Positions 23,140 to 24,774 of a stretch of DNA of 24,774 nt are shown piece by piece. Positions within the stretch are counted from its first letter, which is position 1. Every line of letters starts with the position of its first letter. Origin of the DNA: an uncultured Ruminococcus sp. (GTDB taxonomy: Bacteria; Bacillota; Clostridia; Oscillospirales; Acutalibacteraceae); NCBI GenBank assembly GCA_902773035.1, contig CACYDB010000061.1, positions 1-24,774 on the forward strand, written 5' to 3'. Made by a program: the position numbers and the translations under genes. The notes beneath the pieces were generated by a model. The model did not search any database. It was not told where the DNA came from and was given only the letters and a program-made list of their open reading frames with translations.

Positions 23140-24503
23140 TAATTTATCTCATTATTAATTTCCGAATACAGCTCTACGGCGCGCTTTTTGAGCAAAATCT
23201 TATCGTTTTCAAGCTGTTCGTCGATTACGTCGTCGAGCAGCGAATCGAGAATGATTCCGATAGTTTTACCGTCGGTTATGCCGAGATGTATTAAATCAGA
23301 GCCGTTGACGGCGAGTGATTTTAATTCAAAGCACTCGTTGTTGTCGATGATCTCCTCAAACGCTTTTTTCGCGAGCTCGTGGTTATGAAGCTTGATTTCA
23401 CGCTTGTACTTTGACTGAGCGAGCATATCGGCGTGCTGGATCTTCAGAAGTCTTTCAAAATTGATTACTCCGATTGAGTTGAGGACGTGCTTGATTTTTC
23501 GCTTGTTATCGGAGAATCTGACGTCGTGGTACTCGATGAGCACGCAGACGTCGTCAATTGTTTTTCTAGGATACTTTAATCTTTCAAGCGCGTTTTTAGC
23601 GAGCACAGCTCCGAAATGGTTATGACCTTTGAAGTGGTCAATTCCCTTTTCATCTGTCCTGAGCGCCAGCGGCTTACCGATATCGTGCAGGAACATCACA
23701 AGCCTTAACAGCTCGTCGCGCTCGATATTTGAAACCGAGGCTGTTATATGACGCCATACGGTCTTGTTGTGGTGAGGGTTATTCTGCGCAAAGTCAAAGG
23801 TCGAGACAATCTCGGGAATGAATACAGCAAAAACATCCTTGTATCTATTGAGGATATAATTGACGTTAACTCCGCATAAAAGCTTGTTAAACTCGGCGGC
23901 GATTCTTTCCTCGGAAATATTATTGAGCAGGAGCCTGTTCTTGATAATCGACGCCGCGGTCTTTGATTCTATGCCGAAGTTATAGACTGACGCGAATCTC
24001 AGTCCGCGAAGGATCCTGAGCGCGTCCTCGTTAAAGCGTGTATCGGGATTCCCGACGCATCTGAGCGCCTTGTACTTCAAATCCGCCTGACCGTTGAAGA
24101 AATCGACAAGCCCCTTTTCATTATTATAAGCCATAGCGTTGACGGTAAAGTCGCGTCGGGACAAGTCCTCTTCAATGCTCTGAGCAAAACTGACGTTCTC
24201 GGGATGGCGATTATCGCTGTAATCACCGTCAACACGGTATGTAGTGATTTCATACACTACCCCATCCATAAGCACGCCTATGGTGCCGTGCCTCTCCCCA
24301 ACTCCGATAAGCTCACAGGAGGGAAAGACTTCCTTTACCTCCCCCGGTTTAGCGGAGGTTGCGATATCCCAGTCATTTGGATCAATACCGAGCAGAGCGT
24401 CACGGACGCAGCCTCCTACGGCGTAAGCCTCGTACCCTGCGTCTGAAAGAGCTTTTATAATTTTTTCAACGTTACCTGGAAGGGTAATTTTCACGTTCAT
24501 CAT
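23139..24503 (-). CDS. cca: CCA-adding tRNA nucleotidyltransferase with HD domain
   Basis: Adds or repairs the 3'-terminal CCA of tRNAs without a template. The 454-aa class II enzyme has the head motif GGCVRDALLG (30-39), the catalytic DWD (44-46, NDWDIATS), RHGTIGVLMDG, the RRDFTVNAMAY nucleotide-selection segment, GNPDTRFNEDALRILRGLRFAS, and then an HD-type domain from about 250 (VMFLHDIGKPLAL, DHFKGHNHFGAVLA, LIEYHDVRF). A CCA enzyme fused to HD is common in Clostridia. It starts with two ATGs (24503 and 24500) and overlaps the preceding small gene by 32 nt; no strong ribosome-binding site is visible, which points to coupling. Confidence 0.95.
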   Translation of the reverse strand: MMNVKITLPGNVEKIIKALSDAGYEAYAVGGCVRDALLGIDPNDWDIATSAKPGEVKEVFPSCELIGVGERHGTIGVLMDGVVYEITTYRVDGDYSDNRHPENVSFAQSIEEDLSRRDFTVNAMAYNNEKGLVDFFNGQADLKYKALRCVGNPDTRFNEDALRILRGLRFASVYNFGIESKTAASIIKNRLLLNNISEERIAAEFNKLLCGVNVNYILNRYKDVFAVFIPEIVSTFDFAQNNPHHNKTVWRHITASVSNIERDELLRLVMFLHDIGKPLALRTDEKGIDHFKGHNHFGAVLAKNALERLKYPRKTIDDVCVLIEYHDVRFSDNKRKIKHVLNSIGVINFERLLKIQHADMLAQSKYKREIKLHNHELAKKAFEEIIDNNECFELKSLAVNGSDLIHLGITDGKTIGIILDSLLDDVIDEQLENDKILLKKRAVELYSEINNEIN

Positions 24504-24768
24504 CTGCGCAAATCTCTAATAAATAATTGTTTATAAGTCGGTTAAAATCCTTTGACCTTTTTTTAAGGTAGAAATAATAAATAACTTCTGCCGCGGTGAT
24601 TACACAGGGAGCGAAAACGCCGTTAATATTCCATGTAACCAGAGCCGAAATAAATGTTTCAACAGAAACACAAAGAAGTACGATGAGTAAAATCAGAGCG
24701 TAGTTGCTGATTCTGAAATCGCCCTTTAAATGATTTCCTTCAATACGTCCGTAGAAATACTCGTTCAT
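24472..24768 (-). CDS. Small hypothetical membrane protein (may be cut by window edge)
   Basis: I do not recognise this 98-aa protein. Visible features: a polar N-terminus (YFYGRIEGNHLKGDFRIS), two hydrophobic segments at about 23-45 (YALILLIVLLCVSVETFISAL) and 50-68 (GVFAPCVITAAEVIYYFYL), then a basic KKRSKDF and an acidic C-terminal tail (EICADDERENYPSR). This suggests a two-helix inner-membrane protein with cytosolic ends. The frame is still open at the window edge six bases upstream of the ATG, so the start and any ribosome-binding site cannot be judged. Its 3' end overlaps cca by 32 nt. The overlap and the fit to the neighbouring genes' direction support it as real, but the function is unknown. 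Confidence 0.65.
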   Translation of the reverse strand: MNEYFYGRIEGNHLKGDFRISNYALILLIVLLCVSVETFISALVTWNINGVFAPCVITAAEVIYYFYLKKRSKDFNRLINNYLLEICADDERENYPSR

Positions 24769-24774
24769 AAAAGC

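Noticed and set aside
1..24774. tRNA genes, CRISPR arrays, insertion sequences, phage or defence genes
   Set aside because: I saw no regularly spaced repeats, transposase or integrase motifs, att-like repeats or cloverleaf-like sequence; the only accessory-looking genes are the CPBP protease and the wall-polymer cluster.

Overview
This 24.8 kb window looks like chromosome from a low-to-mid GC Gram-positive bacterium of the class Clostridia, probably a Ruminococcus/Oscillospiraceae-type gut species. The grounds are the gene order (infC-rpmI-rplT, rnc-smc-ftsY, dprA-topA-trmFO), strong GGAGG ribosome-binding sites and an L20-type infC leader. The species is not determined. Nearly all genes lie on the minus strand; I see no insertion sequence, prophage, CRISPR array, tRNA or rRNA.

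Reading the minus strand in its direction of transcription (high to low coordinates): a small two-helix membrane protein at the right edge and cca (24.8-23.1 kb) converge on a short plus-strand pair, a CPBP intramembrane protease and tadA (21.7-23.1 kb). A divergent control region (21.53-21.74 kb) with stacked promoter matches and a 24-bp AT-rich inverted repeat separates that pair from a four-gene minus-strand cluster: a CDP-sugar-alcohol cytidylyltransferase (tarI/ispD family), a zinc alcohol dehydrogenase (tarJ-like) broken by an in-frame TAG, a divergent ribulose-phosphate 3-epimerase and a TagF/TarL-type polymerase. Together these would make ribulose-5-P, reduce it to ribitol-5-P, activate it as CDP-ribitol and polymerise it into a wall or lipid-linked polymer. 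This pathway is inferred from family and context.

A consensus promoter (TTGACA-17-TATAAT) then starts infC-rpmI-rplT behind a leader with a clear terminator and a competing antiterminator pairing. After a terminator comes a 16-kb tightly packed run, all minus strand: 23S rRNA methyltransferase, dprA, topA, trmFO, plsX, rnc, an Elp3-like radical SAM protein, smc, ftsY, rdgB, yhbY, yqeK, rsfS and leuS (cut by the left edge). Most junctions overlap or are under 25 nt apart, pointing to co-transcription and translational coupling. The theme is translation, RNA processing and modification, chromosome maintenance and secretion.

The points most worth a second look are: (1) the amber codon inside the tarJ-like gene, in a window where none of the 24 complete genes ends in TAG; (2) the radical SAM gene, whose iron-sulfur motif can only be translated from a non-canonical start, best fitting ATT overlapping the rnc stop; (3) infC itself starting at ATC, so two genes downstream of one promoter may be sensitive to IF3 start-codon discrimination; (4) the infC attenuator; (5) the divergent promoter region. 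I did not find a clearly new multi-gene defence or metabolic system; the core is ordinary housekeeping sequence.
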